64,000 nucleotides of DNA, from NCBI GenBank assembly GCA_013141055.1, contig JABFRS010000001.1, positions 310,001 to 374,000 on the forward strand. Reading direction: 5' to 3'. Of this stretch, positions 62,609 to 64,000 are shown piece by piece. The translations under genes were made by a program, and so were the position numbers. The notes under the pieces were generated by a model. That model was not told the DNA's origin, searched no databases, and saw nothing but the letters and a program-made list of their open reading frames with translations. This DNA is from Cyclobacteriaceae bacterium. Lineage in GTDB: Bacteria > Bacteroidota > Bacteroidia > Cytophagales > Cyclobacteriaceae. The stretch's first letter is position 1, and every line of letters begins with the position of its first letter.

Positions 62609-63799
62609 TTAGAGCTTGCGATCGGCATCAATGAAAAGCCAGAGGAATCCTCCAAAAATTAATAGAGCTCCGATCACAACAACAGGAATTGTATAACTAT
62701 GAAATGATGTGACCACATATCCTACCCCCACCGAAATAAGCGTTCCGGCAAGCAGACCTGCTGTATTCATAGCGCCAGTGATCGCTCCACTATTCTTACC
62801 TCCCATGCTTGTGGCAACTGCCCACGAGACGGGCGCAGTGACATCCATAAATGCGAGCCCTAGTGCAAGGAATATGATTGCTACAGAATTATCAGTGATC
62901 ATGGCTACCATTAGCATGGAGGATCCCGATAATATCAATCCGATTAAAGGTACCAGCCTCCTGCCCCAGTTCATTCCGATCTTCTTTACAAGCAAATCAC
63001 TGATCGATCCGCCGGCAAGACAGCCAATAGCGGCCAGAAAAAATGGAAGCGATGCAGAGTAGGCAAGCTGATCTTCAGTGATGCCCCTGCCATTCTGCAA
63101 GTATCTCGGAAGCCAGGATATAAAGAAGAATACACCCCCCGCATAACAGAAATACATCATCATCAGTAACCAGAAATTGCCATTGGACAACCATACTTTC
63201 CATGACACTCCATCCTCTGACTTCGTTACAGGCTCATGGTTTTCTTCGGCATCACGATACATGATGGTCCATATCAATACCCAGACCACACCCACTGCTC
63301 CCAAAACATAGAAAGAAACTCTCCAGCCATAGTGCATTTGCAATGGAATGACAAGAAACGGTGCAATTGCTCCCCCGATACGACTAGACATCCAGATGAG
63401 AGCCTGAGCTCTTGCACGTTCAACAGCAGGAAACCAGCCACGAATGGCGATAGCAGTGTTGGGATAAGCTCCTGCTTCACCTGCGCCGAACATAAACCTG
63501 ATGATAAACAGGGAAGCAAAACCTCCTGCAAATCCGGTAATGATTGTGAAGAATGACCACCATAATACAACCCTTATCAAGATGCGTTTAGCACCAAACC
63601 GATCTCCCATAAGACCTGTTGGGATTTCGAAGACACCATAAGCAATGGTAAAAGCGCTTAATATCCATCCAAACTGACCATCGGTTAGTTGAAGCTCTTC
63701 TGTGATCCGTTGTCCGGCAAGGGAGATTGCGTTACGATCGAGGAAGGTAATTACCGACAGCACCGAGAGGAGAATGAGTACGACGTATTTTCGTTGCAT
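62609..63799 (-). CDS. MFS transporter, anion:cation symporter-like
   Basis: 396 residues with 12 transmembrane helices. Motif A-like loop GLMGDRFGAKR after helix 2, FLDRNAISLAG in helix 1 and FMFGAGEAGAYPNTAIAIRG in helix 4 are typical of the hexuronate/phthalate-type (ACS) MFS branch. The substrate is probably an organic acid anion. The ATG at 63799 is chosen over a GTG four codons upstream. Confidence 0.87.
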   Translation of the reverse strand: MQRKYVVLILLSVLSVITFLDRNAISLAGQRITEELQLTDGQFGWILSAFTIAYGVFEIPTGLMGDRFGAKRILIRVVLWWSFFTIITGFAGGFASLFIIRFMFGAGEAGAYPNTAIAIRGWFPAVERARAQALIWMSSRIGGAIAPFLVIPLQMHYGWRVSFYVLGAVGVVWVLIWTIMYRDAEENHEPVTKSEDGVSWKVWLSNGNFWLLMMMYFCYAGGVFFFISWLPRYLQNGRGITEDQLAYSASLPFFLAAIGCLAGGSISDLLVKKIGMNWGRRLVPLIGLILSGSSMLMVAMITDNSVAIIFLALGLAFMDVTAPVSWAVATSMGGKNSGAITGAMNTAGLLAGTLISVGVGYVVTSFHSYTIPVVVIGALLIFGGFLWLFIDADRKL

Positions 63800-63933
63800 A
63801 GGTATAAGCACCTAAAGTTGTATAAAAAAATCAGAGATCATAACTTTAGAAATAAACAGTTATGTAACTTTATACCCACATCAGAAATTCTGATGCACTA
63901 AATCAGAAAACAACCATTAAAAATCAGTTGCTA

Positions 63934-64000
63934 TGGCAAAGAAAAAAGCGAAGAAGATTGTGAAAAAAGCGGCTAAAAAGGCTGTGAAAAAAGCAAAGAA
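63934..64000 (+). CDS. Lysine/alanine-rich histone-H1-like protein (partial at window edge)
   Basis: From ATG 63934 the visible 22 codons encode only Met, Ala, Lys, Ile and Val with repeated KKA(A)KK units. Such Lys/Ala-rich proteins are small nucleoid-associated histone-like proteins in many Bacteroidota. The reading frame runs out of the window. Confidence 0.6.

Overview
The window looks like a chromosome segment of a Bacteroidota bacterium, most likely Cytophagales or a close relative. The reasons are the moderate GC content, AUG/TTG starts with little Shine-Dalgarno signal, a possible TAnnTTTG-type -7 promoter box, many outer-membrane beta-barrels, LytTR two-component genes, a 7TM-DISM histidine kinase, DUF4199, and an FtsX-permease tail ending in NPVDPLR. 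No rRNA or tRNA gene was seen.

Layout. 1-600: tail of an unknown gene and a worn fragment of an FtsX-type permease. 0.6-7.6 kb (+): a heavy-metal efflux block with a TolC-like channel, an adaptor lipoprotein, a CzcA-type RND pump, a small beta-barrel and a cation diffusion facilitator. 7.6-19.3 kb (-): a K+/Na+ homeostasis block with NhaD-like antiporter, an NtrC-type regulator, a 27-residue membrane peptide, kdpF-A-B-C, a porin, a short KdpD sensor and a separate histidine kinase. 19.4-26.3 kb: small membrane proteins, a thioredoxin-like protein, a frameshifted SRPBCC gene, a sugar isomerase-like lipoprotein, a YnfA-like protein and an AsmA/DUF748-like protein.

26.4-30.2 kb (-): the most unusual region. 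Six small cassettes hold seven mostly unrecognised genes, many of them lipoproteins or membrane proteins. All genes point the same way and are separated by imperfect inverted-repeat sites with the architecture of integron attC sites (AAC...GTT cores, a 4-nt versus 5-nt spacer, a long variable stem). Each cassette starts and ends with its own matching arm sequence. At the promoter-proximal end sits the decayed C-terminus of a tyrosine recombinase (readable motif RYIQDLLGH). I interpret this as a relic chromosomal integron or attC cluster. No intact integrase is in the window.

30.3-33.2 kb: an esterase with a histone-like basic tail, two families of short purine-rich tandem repeats, a nested palindromic element, a multi-hairpin element and a DUF892 protein. 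33.5-46.1 kb: ordinary accessory and metabolic genes (a phospholipase D-like/PLAT fusion, a response regulator, SnoaL, PEP mutase-like and AraC genes, SRPBCC proteins, dienelactone hydrolase, LuxR, YceI, M28 peptidase, alpha/beta hydrolase). 46.4-50.0 kb: a LytS/LytT pair, a Crp-like regulator, a beta-barrel and a DoxX-like protein. 50.2-58.0 kb: a metallophosphoesterase and a lipid-signalling-like cluster with two patatins, a 7TM histidine kinase and a membrane FAD oxidoreductase. 58.2-64.0 kb: DUF2911, beta-barrel, M28 peptidase, zinc-ribbon and MFS genes, and the start of a lysine-rich histone-H1-like protein cut by the window edge.
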